Of a stretch of 64,000 bases of DNA, positions 19,736 through 31,423 are shown in pieces. The notes below the pieces were generated by a model. That model had not been told where the DNA came from. It ran no database searches and saw only the letters and a program-made list of their open reading frames with translations. Where the stretch lies: assembly GCA_030374765.1 (NCBI GenBank), contig JARGXX010000025.1, positions 310,001 through 374,000 of the forward strand, given 5' to 3'. Numbering within the stretch: position 1 is the stretch's first letter; the number at the start of each line of letters is the position of its first letter. This DNA is from Agarophyton chilense. Lineage: Eukaryota; Rhodophyta; Florideophyceae; Gracilariales; Gracilariaceae. The position numbers were made by a program, and so were the translations under genes.

Positions 19736-22700
19736 AAGGCCAATCGATACCCAGAACCTTGAAGGTGGAAAAGAACACGTCACAACCAGTTCCGGTTTGT
19801 CATATGAAGTACAACAACTATAAAGTACATGCTTCAATGTGTTTCTCCGATCGCCTTTCGGTTCCGGTCACCTGCGTGTTGGGTACGTGGGCCGGCCCAA
19901 ACGTCCTGAACTCCCGCGTCATACCTGAGGCGGTACTTCGGAACTGGAGCCGACCTCCTGACAACAACCCGCTGGTGGATGCAAATGAGCGCCCATTAAA
20001 CCTTAGAGGTATGTTCACCACTGTGGTGCAGCTCGGACACCTCAAAGTAAGACTGAAATTCTTTGTTGTCGACCGTTTACCAACAGACTGCCTACTAGGT
20101 ACGAACTTCATCGACAGACATGTCAAAGCAATCCTTCCTGGTTCCCGTACCGTCGCCCTACGTCACGGGGGACGAATTGTCATTTTAGGTAGTATAGAAA
20201 CCAAACGGGGATGGTTCGTCAAATTGAAGAAGGCGATATCCTCCGAAATGGTCTCCAACAAAGTGCGCATTACCAAACAGGTTGTTATCCCGCCAATGCA
20301 CCAAATATTGGTACCGGCGTCGTGTGCGACCCCCGGGCTGGTCATATTACAAAACCATCCGACTGTAGCACATCGACACCTCACCTTGATGGCCAACGAG
20401 ATTGTAGACAACATCCCAAATCAACCCTTTAAGGTATGTCTCAGTAACTTCAGCAGTCCTGACGTGAAGTTGCCGAAAATTACCAGTGTTGGCATCGCAC
20501 TACCGGCATCACAAGGGGTCTTCACCGTAGCTCACACTGATCTCGGCGAGATCGCCTTCGATAAGGAAGGGGGGTGCCCAAATACGTCCACAACCACAAA
20601 GGTATCGATAAATACCAACTTGGAAGAAAAGCTAACCGATAAGGAATCGGTAGACAAAGAAAAGGAACCTGACCCGGAGGGGCAATGAAAAGATACAGTC
20701 CATATCGGTGAAGAAAATGGCCAACTGCGGGGCCGTATTATTGACCTTCTGGAGGAGTTTGAAACTATGTGCTCTGGCCATCTGGGCCAAATTAAGGCCA
20801 CACAGCATCGCATCGAGCTTCTCCCTGACTCGAAGCCGATTTATCAGCAACCATACCGTGCAGGTCCGAAGGCGAGAGAAGTAGAACTCAAAGAAGTTGA
20901 GCGAATGCTCCAAGAAGGGGTAATTGAACCAGCCAACTCAGATTGGGCTAGTCCCGTGGTTCTGGTTCGGAAGAAAGGGGATAACCGTATGAGGTTCTGT
21001 GTGGACTACAGGAGGCTCAGTAGCGTGACGGGCAGGGATTCGTACCCGAAACCTAGAATGGATGAGTGCATAGACTCCTTGGGAGATGCGCAGATATTTA
21101 CCACGTTGGATGCTAATTGTGGTTATTGGCAGGTACCTGTAGGTGAGAAAGATTGATAAATTATAATATTCACGTGCCATGCAGGTTTGTTTCGCTTCAA
21201 GCGAATGCCATTCGGGTTGCGCAATGCTCCAGCCACCTTTCAAAGGGCACTGGACATCATCCTTTCGAAGGTTAAATGGACAACCGCCTTGGTATACATC
21301 GATGATGTATTGATCTATTCCAGATAGGTAGAAGAGCATTTTGCTCACGTACGCACCGTGGTAACTCTCCTAGCTGAGGCGGGGTTGACGCTGAAGCTAC
21401 GCAAATGCGTCTTATTTACTAGAACGGTTGAATACGTGGGCCACATCATAGGCCCTGGCACCCTACAGGTTGCGCAAAGGAACATGAGAGCCGTACAGGA
21501 GGTCAAGTTGCCACGATCCCAGACAGATGTATGATCCTTTATAGGTTAATGCAACGTCTATCGTCGCTTCGTGAAGGGATTCGCGAAAATAGGGGCTCCC
21601 CTCAACAAGAAGCTCCAGAAAGGTAAACCTGAACGGTTTGAGAAATTATCGAACGACGAAATGGATACCTTTGAGGAATTGAAACGAGCGCTGTTGTTGC
21701 CGCCAATCTTAGCGTTACCGAAAACAGGTCTGCCATACACGCTGGATACAGATGCATCCCATTCCCAAATTGGTTGTTGTCTCATGCAAGAGCAGCACAA
21801 CGGAGACAAATCACCTATAGGGTACTGGAGCCGCGCTATGAATGAGGCGGAGCAGAACTATACGGTAATTGTGAAGGAATGTCTAGCAGTAGTGTGGAGC
21901 ATGTTGATGCTCCGTCCATACCTTTATGGTGAGCGCTTTACGTTGCGCACGGACCACGACGCCTTAAGGTAGACCCTCGGACTCGCAGAGGCGTCTAGTA
22001 GACTTGCCCTTTGGAGGTTGAGACTGTCGGAGTTTGAATACGACGTACAGTACCGTCCAGGTATCAAGCACAACATAGCTGATGCTATGTGACGCTTAAA
22101 CACCTCAGGGTTAAAGACAGAACCTGTAAACGATGACATCCCTTTTTTGGTGTCATCAAACCAAAATGGTACCGGCGAACACCTAGAAGTATGTTTGGAC
22201 ATACCTGAAGAAGGTGCCTTGCGGAACACCGACATGGAAACGCAGATACTGACCCTAGAGGAAACGAACGTCATGCCCGTAACCCGAGAGGATTTTCTAC
22301 GAGAAAAGGCCCAAGATGCGTGCTGCAGAACCCTGGCTGACCAAATTGGTTTCAAAGGATCACCATTCGATGTGGACCACAATGGGTACATCTTGAGAAT
22401 GTCAACGTTGTATGGTAGCCTTCAAAAGGTGGTTCCGAAGGCGCTGCGCCCGAGAGTCTTGTATCTCGCGCACTACTGGCGACTATCGGAACACCCCGGT
22501 GCCACTAGGATGTATTACACCTTGAGGCAACAGTTCTATTGGCCTCATATGGCCAATGATGTCTATAACTTTCTAGGTCAATTCGAATCCTGTGTCCGTA
22601 CCCGTGGTGGAATTCGAAAGCATTGAAAGAACCTCAAGCTGTTTCCAGCAGCGGGTCCGCTAGAGTTTGTTGCAACAGACCTTCTAGGACCACTTCCCAA

Positions 22701-24003
22701 GACCAAGAATTGGTATCAGCACATTCTATTGATCAACGACAGGTTTTCGAAGGTCACGAGAGCGATACCTTTAAAGAAGACGAAGTCAACAACGCTGGCG
22801 ATCGCGTTCCTCAACAATTGGGTCTACCCGAGTGGTGTATAACTATACCTGCTTCTCGATAATGGTTCAAACCAGGCATCGAAGTTCTTCGAAGCAGTCT
22901 GTATCCTCTTGGGTACCATGCACTATTTCAATACTGCCTACCACCCGCAGACGAACGGACAGGTCGAGCGCTTTAACAACACATTGATATCAAGGCTACG
23001 AAACTATACAGAAGAGCACCAAACTGGGTGGGATGAGCTGGTGCAACCGCTCACCTACTCCTATAACCTTCAGGTACACAGGTCAAGGCAGACCAATCCC
23101 TTTGATTTGGTTCTTTCGCGACACCCCCCAGGTATTGTAGTGTAGGGAGATCATACCAACAGCACTGCAGCTGGCGCACTGACCCCTGCCCAGGTCAAAC
23201 GAAATACCATTGTGAGGTTGAGGAGGGCTCCCAAACATGCAGAGAGCCGCCTCATTGCAGCCCAGAAGCGGTACAAGGCCGACGACGACCGTAGGGAAAC
23301 CAAAGTGGTCTCTGTATCTTCGGGACAATATGTCTACATAGACAGCCAACCTTCAGGTGAAAGACCACGACCGGATGATAAAGCGGACGATGAAGCTATT
23401 GATAGAGATATCAATTCGAAGCTTCTACCCAAATCAGTAGGACCTTATAAGGTATTGAACGCATCATACCACACAGTTACGGTTGAACAAGATGGAATAC
23501 TGAATACGATATCAATTGACCGTATCACGGTAGCACCTGAAACGGTTCAACATCGCACTGAGGCAGGCACCTCAGCTCGACAGCCCAAAGCGGTAGCTCT
23601 GCGCACTCGACCCTCCGAAGACCCCACCCCAATTGAGGTGAATGATGGACTACAACGGGATGATCCGGATTACAACTCTCTAACAAGGACGGAAATGGAA
23701 CCTCACACGGTAACAGCGGGAGCTCCCGACCCGGCTCCCACACAAAAAGCTCCCAACTCGGAACATATGAACCCTCGAGGTAGCGTTCCCCCGAAAGATC
23801 AGGACCAAACCTCAGAGGAATTTTCCGTTGACCGTCTGGTGGGCCACACGCGAACCTACAATGGTCTGAAGTACACCGTAAGGTGGTACGGCTGGGGGCC
23901 AGAAGGGGACACCCTCGAACCTCCAAACGCAAGACACCCACACTTCCGTATCATGTATTGGCGCCGTCGCAAGGAGCCGATGCCTGCAGACGGCTTACCT
24001 TAG
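19711..24003 (+). pseudogene. pol of A-left: PR-RT-RNaseH-IN-chromodomain (about ten stops)
   Basis: The whole 4.3 kb stays in one reading frame. It is broken only by nonsense codons, at 20686, 21154, 21157, 21325, 21532, 21547, 21970, 22090, 22624, 22840 and 23143 (first base of each), with no frameshift. Recognisable parts are the protease region (LGTWAGPN, where the usual catalytic DTGA is changed), RT (CVDYRRLS; the catalytic motif reads YIDD), RNase H (DTDASHSQIG, then ERFTLRTDH), integrase (HHCC region with the last Cys replaced by Arg; LLLDNGSNQ; TNGQVERFN) and chromodomain (TVRWYGWGPEGDTLEP). Several stops fit CGA to TGA or TGG to TAG transitions. All of these stops recur in A-right. 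Confidence 0.85.
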
Positions 24004-24232
24004 ACCTTCCTGGTACTCAGGACGAAGGATGGGGGAGAAAAGACGTCGTTTTCGGCTGAACGTGGACGCATATGCGTGTCAGATTACCTACAAGGGAGGA
24101 CACGAAAGAACAACCGAATGTAACAGTAGAAGAGACAAGAAGAGACAACAGTTTACTTGAAGAAGGAGACACTAAGGAAGTCAAGTGGCAGGCGGCCGCT
24201 ATAAGAACCTTAAAGGTGAAGCGACAGAAAGT

Positions 24233-24612
24233 CTAGCCCCCGAATCTGGGAGTAGGAGGACTTGTCGGTTTAGGAGCGTTGGGAACGGGAGGAACCGCCG
24301 GAGCGGGTTGCAAAACCGCAGGGTTCAAGTAAGCACCTAGAAGGGGATCCGTCAAAGGGTCAGATGGCGCAGCAGTAGAGAAGCTCGCCAGATTGAAACC
24401 GGATGGGTGGCCAGTTTGTACATGTCCAATTGGGACTGATTCCGGAACTCACCAAGTTGGTTAAATGCCTTCATGTATTGCCCATGGCGCGGCAGCAATA
24501 CCTTAAGTGTTGTCGAGCCGTGGGAACGACCATTCGGGATGGCGCACGCAGGGACCTAGGAGGGGAATGAAGTTTGAGCAACCGGGAAAGGTGCGATACC
24601 AACCTCGTTAAA
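24233..24612 (-). pseudogene. Possible antisense-ORF remnant in A-left
   Basis: Read on the minus strand, two joined frames give a plausible coding tail: a Gln-rich stretch (RHGQYMKAFNQLGEFRNQSQ), a frameshift, then a Pro/Ala-rich end stopping with TAG at 24233-24235. One TAG interrupts the upstream part. Its place and Pro-rich end resemble the C-terminal tails of the antisense ORFs of B and C, but I see no residue-level homology, so this is tentative. The same sequence is in A-right (26521-26900). Confidence 0.3.
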
Positions 24613-24920
24613 CAGTGGGCTATACGGAAGCGGAATCGCAAGCAAGCAGGCCCACTACCGAAAAGGTGTCCGCGAGCGCGCTATTGACACTGCATCGCCC
24701 TCATGACAGTCCCTATCTGAATGGTTGTCGCTCAATTCGTGCGCCACCGTCGTCGCTCGCCCTCCCCAACCGACACTGGCGCCGAGTTCTGAAACTCAAG
24801 GGATCGCGCGCCGCGCCCCGTGAGCAACCGCTGACAGACACCACTCCGATGCCCGCGCCGCTGTCGCTCGCTACAACTCTATGGTTTGATGGAGGGAGAC
24901 ACGGGGCGTGTCTCACGGGT

Positions 24921-24930
24921 AGAAAGGGGG
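24921..24930 (+). promoter_or_regulatory. Polypurine tract of A-left
   Basis: AGAAAGGGGG lies two bases before the 3' LTR, at the normal plus-strand priming position. Confidence 0.7.
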
Positions 24931-24932
24931 TC

Positions 24933-25541
24933 TGTCGTATAGTGGCAGAAGGGCTGACCTTTGAGGTTGTCGATATACTACACTGACCTTGTAGGTGATG
25001 GATGCGAGGGATCATCGGCCATGCAGCCCCGGGCGAGCTACCATCTAGGTGTTGTCAGCCACGTGTAGTGCTGAAATGTACCTTCTGGTTGAGTAATTGT
25101 TAGTACTTGTAATTGTAATTATATTTGTTTTAGTACAGTAGTGGAGTGGCCACTTGGTACTGTAGCCAAAGTTGACCAGGTCTCTGAAACTAGGTCAGGG
25201 ACCGTGCCATGCTGGCACCTCCCGAGTGATCTGGAGAGTGCAGTCCACTGCATATAGGGAATTGCACCTCCCCCATCCTAATCTGGTAAAGACAGGCAGC
25301 ACTTGGGTCACGATTATACCTTTTGGATAATTTTTTCTCAACCACCACACAGGCTTTTCCGCGCGTCGACGCCTACAATCGTTCACCTACACGGTATAGG
25401 CAAGTTGCTCCGCCATTTGCTCCTGCGGGTTTTCACGGTGCCTTGTTACCATCGAGGTTTACTAAGTCTACCTTCTAATGTTGAGCGTCACCACGCGCCC
25501 GAGAAAAGACAGTAGCGTACCCCAGAGGTAATTGTACGACA
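24933..25541 (+). repeat. 3' LTR of A-left (609 bp)
   Basis: Begins TGTCGTA and ends TACGACA, a 7-bp terminal inverted repeat. It is the same length as the oppositely oriented LTR at 25592-26200, with about 9 substitutions between them. The following pentamer is CCATA. Confidence 0.95.
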
Positions 25542-25591
25542 CCATAATGCCTTGGATCGTGATTTGGTTAAGAGCTCTCGTCGTTCTAACT
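25542..25591. other. 50-bp palindrome spacer
   Basis: Unique sequence between the two tail-to-tail LTRs. It starts with CCATA, presumably the target duplicate of one insertion, and ends with TAACT, the reverse complement of the AGTTA at 6322-6326. It is the only part of the original genomic target kept between the two A copies. Confidence 0.8.
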
Positions 25592-26200
25592 TGTCGTACA
25601 ATCACCTCTGGGGTATGCTACTGTCTTTTCTCGGGAGCGTGGTGACGCTCAACATTAGAAGGTAGACTTAGTAAACCTCGATGGTAACAAGGCACCGTGA
25701 AAACCCGCAGGAGCAAACGGCGGAGCAACTTGCCTATACCGTGTAGGTGAACGATTGTAGGCGTCGACGCACGGAAAAGCCTGTGTGGTAGTTGAGAAAA
25801 AATTATCCAAAAGGTATAATCGTGACCCAAGTGCTGCCTGTCTTTATCAGATTAGGATGGGGGAGGTGCAGTTCCCTATATGCAGTGGACTGCACTCTCC
25901 AGATCACTCGGGAGGTGCCAGCATGGCACGGTCCCTGACCTAGTGTCAGAGACCTGGTCAACTTTGGCTACAGTGCCAAGTGGCCACTCCACTACTGTAC
26001 TAAAACAAATATAATTACAATTACAAGTACTAACAATTACTCAACCAGAAGGTACATTTCAGCACTACACGTGGCTGACAACACCTAGATGGTAGCTCGC
26101 CCGGGGCTGCATGGCCGATGATCCCTCGCATCCATCACCTACAAGGTCAGTGTAGTATATCGACAACCTCAAAGGTCAGCCCTTCTGCCACTATACGACA
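25592..26200 (-). repeat. 3' LTR of A-right (609 bp)
   Basis: Inverted copy of 24933-25541, of equal length. A polypurine tract on the minus strand (complement of 26203-26212) adjoins it. Confidence 0.95.
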
Positions 26201-26520
26201 GACCCCCTTTCTACCCGTGAGACACGCCCCGTGTCTCCCTCCATCAAACCATAGAGTTGTAGCGAGCGACAGCGGCGCGGGCATCGGAGTGGTGTCTGTC
26301 AGCGGTTGCTCACGGGGCGCGGCGCGCGATCCCTTGAGTTTCAGAACTCGGCGCCAGTGTCGGTTGGGGAGGGCGAGCGACGACGGTGGCGCACGAATTG
26401 AGCGACAATCATTCAGATAGGGACTGTCATGAGGGCGATGCAGTGTCAATAGCGCGCTCGCGGACACCTTTTCGGTAGTGGGCCTGCTTGCTTGCGATTC
26501 CGCTTCCGCATAGCCCACTG

Positions 26521-26900
26521 TTTAACGAGGTTGGTATCGCACCTTTCCCGGTTGCTCAAACTTCATTCCCCTCCTAGGTCCCTGCGTGCGCCATCCCGAA
26601 TGGTCGTTCCCACGGCTCGACAACACTTAAGGTATTGCTGCCGCGCCATGGGCAATACATGAAGGCATTTAACCAACTTGGTGAGTTCCGGAATCAGTCC
26701 CAATTGGACATGTACAAACTGGCCACCCATCCGGTTTCAATCTGGCGAGCTTCTCTACTGCTGCGCCATCTGACCCTTTGACGGATCCCCTTCTAGGTGC
26801 TTACTTGAACCCTGCGGTTTTGCAACCCGCTCCGGCGGTTCCTCCCGTTCCCAACGCTCCTAAACCGACAAGTCCTCCTACTCCCAGATTCGGGGGCTAG
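26521..26900 (+). pseudogene. Possible antisense-ORF remnant in A-right
   Basis: Mirror of 24233-24612, including the same internal TAG and the same frameshift, ending with TAG at 26898-26900. Same caution: position and Pro-rich tail suggest an antisense accessory ORF, but homology to those of B and C is not visible. Confidence 0.3.
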
Positions 26901-27129
26901 ACTTTCTGTCGCTTCACCTTTAAGGTTCTTATAGCGGCCGCCTGCCACTTGACTTCCTTAGTGTCTCCTTCTTCAAGTAAACTGTTGTCTCTTCTTGTCT
27001 CTTCTACTGTTACATTCGGTTGTTCTTTCGTGTCCTCCCTTGTAGGTAATCTGACACGCATATGCGTCCACGTTCAGCCGAAAACGACGTCTTTTCTCCC
27101 CCATCCTTCGTCCTGAGTACCAGGAAGGT

Positions 27130-30100
27130 CTAAGGTAAGCCGTCTGCAGGCATCGGCTCCTTGCGACGGCGCCAATACATGATACGGAAGTGTGGGTGTC
27201 TTGCGTTTGGAGGTTCGAGGGTGTCCCCTTCTGGCCCCCAGCCGTACCACCTTACGGTGTACTTCAGACCATTGTAGGTTCGCGTGTGGCCCACCAGACG
27301 GTCAACGGAAAATTCCTCTGAGGTTTGGTCCTGATCTTTCGGGGGAACGCTACCTCGAGGGTTCATATGTTCCGAGTTGGGAGCTTTTTGTGTGGGAGCC
27401 GGGTCGGGAGCTCCCGCTGTTACCGTGTGAGGTTCCATTTCCGTCCTTGTTAGAGAGTTGTAATCCGGATCATCCCGTTGTAGTCCATCATTCACCTCAA
27501 TTGGGGTGGGGTCTTCGGAGGGTCGAGTGCGCAGAGCTACCGCTCTGGGCTGTCAAGCTGAGGTGCCTGCCTCAGTGCGATGTTGAACCGTTTCAGGTGC
27601 TACCGTGATACGGTCACTTGATATCGTATTCAGTATTCCATCTTGTTCAACCGTAACTGTGTGGTATGATGCGTTCAATACCTTATAAGGTCCTACTGAT
27701 TTGGGTAGAAGCTTCGAATTGATATCTCTATCAATAGCTTCATCGTCCGCTCTATCATCCGGTCGTGGTCTTTCACCTGAAGGTTGGCTGTCTATGTAGA
27801 CATATTGTCCCGAAGATACAGAGACCACTTTGGTTTCCCTACGGTCGTAGTCGGCCTTGTACCGCTTCTGGGCTGCAATGAGGCGGCTCTCTGCATGTTT
27901 GGGAGCCCTCCTCAACCTCACAATGGTATTTCGTTTGACCTGGGCAGGGGTCAGTGCGCCAGCTGCAGTGCTGTTGGTATGATCTCCCTACACTACAATA
28001 CCTGGGGGGTGTCGCGAAATAACCAAATCAAAGGGATTGGTCTGCCTTGACCTGTGTACCTGAAGGTTATAGGAGTAGGTGAGCGGTTGCACCAGCTCAT
28101 CCCACCCAGTTTGGTGCTCTTCTGTATAGTTTCGTAGCCTTGATATCAATGTGTTGTTAAAGCGCTCGACCTGTCCGTTCGTCTGCGGGTGGTAGGCAGT
28201 ACTGAAATAGTGCATGGTACCCAAGAGGATACAGACTGCTTCGAAGAACTTCGATGCCAGGTTTGAACCATTATCGAGAAGCAGGTATAGTTATACACCA
28301 CTCGGGTAGACCCAATTGTTGAGGAACGCGATCGCCAGCGTTGTTGACTTCGTCTTCTTTAAAGGTATCGCTCTCGTGACCTTCGAAAACCTGTCGTTGA
28401 TCAATAGAATGTGCTGATACCAATTCTTGGTCTTGGGAAGTGGTCCTAGAAGGTCTGTTGCAACAAACTCTAGCGGACCCGCTGCTGGAAACAGCTTGAG
28501 GTTCTTTCAATGCTTTCGAATTCCACCACGGGTACGGACACAGGATTCGAATTGACCTAGAAAGTTATAGACATCATTGGCCATATGAGGCCAATAGAAC
28601 TGTTGCCTCAAGGTGTAATACATCCTAGTGGCACCGGGGTGTCCCGATAGTCGCCAGTAGTGCGCGAGATACAAGACTCTCGGGCGCAGCGCCTTCGGAA
28701 CCACCTTTTGAAGGCTACCATACAACGTTGACATTCTCAAGATGTACCCATTGTGGTCCACATCGAATGGTGATCCTTTGAAACCAATTTGGTCAGCCAG
28801 GGTTCTGCAGCACGCATCTTGGGCCTGTTCTCGTAGAAAATCCTCTCGGGTTACGGGCATGACGTTCGTTTCCTCTAGGGTCAATATCTGCGTTTCCATG
28901 TCGGTGTTCCGCAAGGCACCTTCTTCAGGTATGTCCAAACATACTTCTAGGTGTTCGCCGGTACCATTTTGGTTTGATGACACCAAAAAAAGGGATGTCA
29001 TCGTTTACAGGTTCTGTCTTTAACCCTGAGGTGTTTAAGCGTCACATAGCATCAGCTATGTTGTGCTTGATACCTGCACGGTACTGTACGTCGTATTCAA
29101 ACTCCGACAGTCTCAACCTCCAAAGGGCAAGTCTACTAGACGCATCTGCGAGTCCGAGGGTCTACCTTAAGGCGTCGTGGTCCGTGCGCAACGTAAAGCG
29201 CTCACCATAAAGGTATGGACGGAGCATCAACATGCTCCACACTACTGCTAGACATTCCTTCACAATTACCGTATAGTTCTGCTCCGCCTCATTCATAGCG
29301 CGGCTCCAGTACCCTATAGGTGATTTGTCGCCGTTGTGCTGCACTTGCATGAGACAACAACCAATTTGGGAATGGGATGCATCTGTATCCAGCGTGTATG
29401 GCAGACCTGTTTTCGGTAACGCTAAGATTGGCGGCAACAACAGCGCTCGTTTCAATTCCTCAAAGGTATCCATTTCGTCGTTCGATAATTTCTCAAACCG
29501 TTCAGGTTTACCTTTCTGGAGCTTCTTGTTGAGGGGAGCCCCTATTTTCGCGAATCCCTTCACGAAGCGACGATAGACGTTGCATTAACCTATAAAGGAT
29601 CATACATCTGTCTGGGATCGTGGCAACTTGACCTCCTGTACGGCTCTCATGTTCCTTTGCGCAACCTGTAGGGTGCCAGGGCCTATGATGTGGCCCACGT
29701 ATTCAACCGTTCTAGTAAATAAGACGCATTTGCGTAGCTTCAGCGTCAACCCCGCCTCAGCTAGGAGAGTTACCACGGTGCGTACGTGAGCAAAATGCTC
29801 TTCTACCTATCTGGAATAGATCAATACATCATCGATGTATACCAAGGCGGTTGTCCATTTAACCTTCGAAAGGATGATGTCCAGTGCCCTTTGAAAGGTG
29901 GCTGGAGCATTGCGCAACCCGAATGGCATTCGCTTGAAGCGAAACAAACCTGCATGGCACGTGAATATTATAATTTATCAATCTTTCTCACCTACAGGTA
30001 CCTGCCAATAACCACAATTAGCATCCAACGTGGTAAATATCTGCGCATCTCCCAAGGAGTCTATGCACTCATCCATTCTAGGTTTCGGGTACGAATCCCT

Positions 30101-31423
30101 GCCCGTCACGCTACTGAGCCTCCTGTAGTCCACACAGAACCTCATACGGTTATCCCCTTTCTTCCGAACCAGAACCACGGGACTAGCCCAATCTGAGTTG
30201 GCTGGTTCAATTACCCCTTCTTGGAGCATTCGCTCAACTTCTTTGAGTTCTACTTCTCTCGCCTTCGGACCTGCACGGTATGGTTGCTGATAAATCGGCT
30301 TCGAGTCAGGGAGAAGCTCGATGCGATGCTGTGTGGCCTTAATTTGGCCCAGATGGCCAGAGCACATAGTTTCAAACTCCTCCAGAAGGTCAATAATACG
30401 GCCCCGCAGTTGGCCATTTTCTTCACCGATATGGACTGTATCTTTTCATTGCCCCTCCGGGTCAGGTTCCTTTTCTTTGTCTACCGATTCCTTATCGGTT
30501 AGCTTTTCTTCCAAGTTGGTATTTATCGATACCTTTGTGGTTGTGGACGTATTTGGGCACCCCCCTTCCTTATCGAAGGCGATCTCGCCGAGATCAGTGT
30601 GAGCTACGGAGAAGACCCCTTGTGATGCCGGTAGTGCGATGCCAACACTGGTAATTTTCGGCAACTTCACGTCGGGACTGCTGAAGTTACTGAGACATAC
30701 CTTAAAGGGTTGATTTGGGATGTTGTCGACAATCTCATTGGCCATCAAGGTGAGGTGGCGATGTGCTACAGTCGGATGGTTTTGTAATATGACCAGCCCG
30801 GGGGTCGCACACGACGCCGGTACCAATATTTGGTGCATTGGCGGGAGAACAACCTGTTCGGTAATGCGCACTTTGTTTGAGACCATTTCGGAAGATATCG
30901 CCTTCTTCAATTTGACGAACCATCCCCGTTTGGTTTCTATACTACCTAAAATGGCAATTCGTCCCCCGTGACGTAGGGCGACGGTACGGGAACCAGGAAG
31001 GATTGCTTTGACATGTCTGTCGATGAAGTTCGTACCTAGTAGGCAGTCTGTTGGTAAACGGTCGACAACAAAGAATTTCAGTCTTACCTTGAGGTGTCCG
31101 AGCTGCACCACAGTGGTGAAAATACCTCTAAGGTTTAATGGGCGCTCATTTGCATCCACCAGCGGGTTGTTGTCAGGAGGTCGTCTCAAGTTCCGAAGTA
31201 CCGCCTCAGGTATGACGCGGGAGTTCAGGACGTTTGGGCCGGCCCACGTACCCAACACGCAGGTGACCGGAACCGAAAGGCGATCGGAGAAACACATTGA
31301 AGCATGTACTTTATAGTTGTTGTACTTCATATGACAAACCGGAACTGGTTGTGACGTGTTATCTTCCTCCTTCAAGGTTCTGGGTATCGATTGGCCTTCC
31401 ATTTGCAGGTTGGGTTCGGCCAT
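27130..31423 (-). pseudogene. pol of A-right: PR-RT-RNaseH-IN-chromodomain (broken)
   Basis: It has the same domain order as A-left pol and carries every one of its internal stops. The RT segment 29978-30367 encodes exactly the same 129 residues as its partner. Private changes are an extra T in a homopolymer (A7 on the plus strand near 28985-28991), which shifts the frame between RNase H and integrase, and a CGA to TGA change ending a segment at 27553. Inactive. Confidence 0.85.

Larger units (their letters stand above)
24004..24932 (+). other. 3' internal region of A-left
   Basis: It lies between the chromodomain stop and the 3' LTR. The first 230 bases are purine-rich on the plus strand (GAAGAGACAAGAAGAGAC and similar), as in B and C. 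On the minus strand, 24233-24612, there is a possible remnant of an antisense ORF, listed separately. The frame at 24615-24986 runs into the LTR and has no recognisable content. Confidence 0.5.
6327..25541 (+). mobile_element. Ty3/gypsy chromovirus A-left, degenerate, interrupted by element C
   Basis: Parts in order: shortened 5' LTR (6327-6755), decayed PBS, gag part 1 (6870-7992), element C (7993-18619), gag part 2, pol (protease, reverse transcriptase, RNase H, integrase, chromodomain) to 24003, a 3' region, polypurine tract, and 3' LTR (24933-25541). Without the guest the element is about 8.6 kb. Many in-frame stops make it inactive. Its flanking pentamers differ (AGTTA versus CCATA), so the two ends come from different insertions. 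It is the left arm of a large palindrome with A-right. Confidence 0.9.
18620..25541 (+). repeat. Left arm of a ~6.9-kb inverted repeat (palindrome)
   Basis: This arm runs from gag part 2 to the end of the 3' LTR of A-left. The reverse complement forms the right arm (25592-32531). A 50-bp spacer (25542-25591) separates them. The central LTRs differ at about 9 of 609 positions. Protein differences between arms rise outward: none in 129 residues of RT, about 3% in the protease region, about 11% in gag. Confidence 0.9.

Noticed and set aside
24615-24986. 123-codon frame running into the 3' LTR of A-left, mirrored at 26147-26518
   Set aside because: It crosses the polypurine tract and LTR boundary and resembles no protein. 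Its mirror copy is expected from the palindrome.
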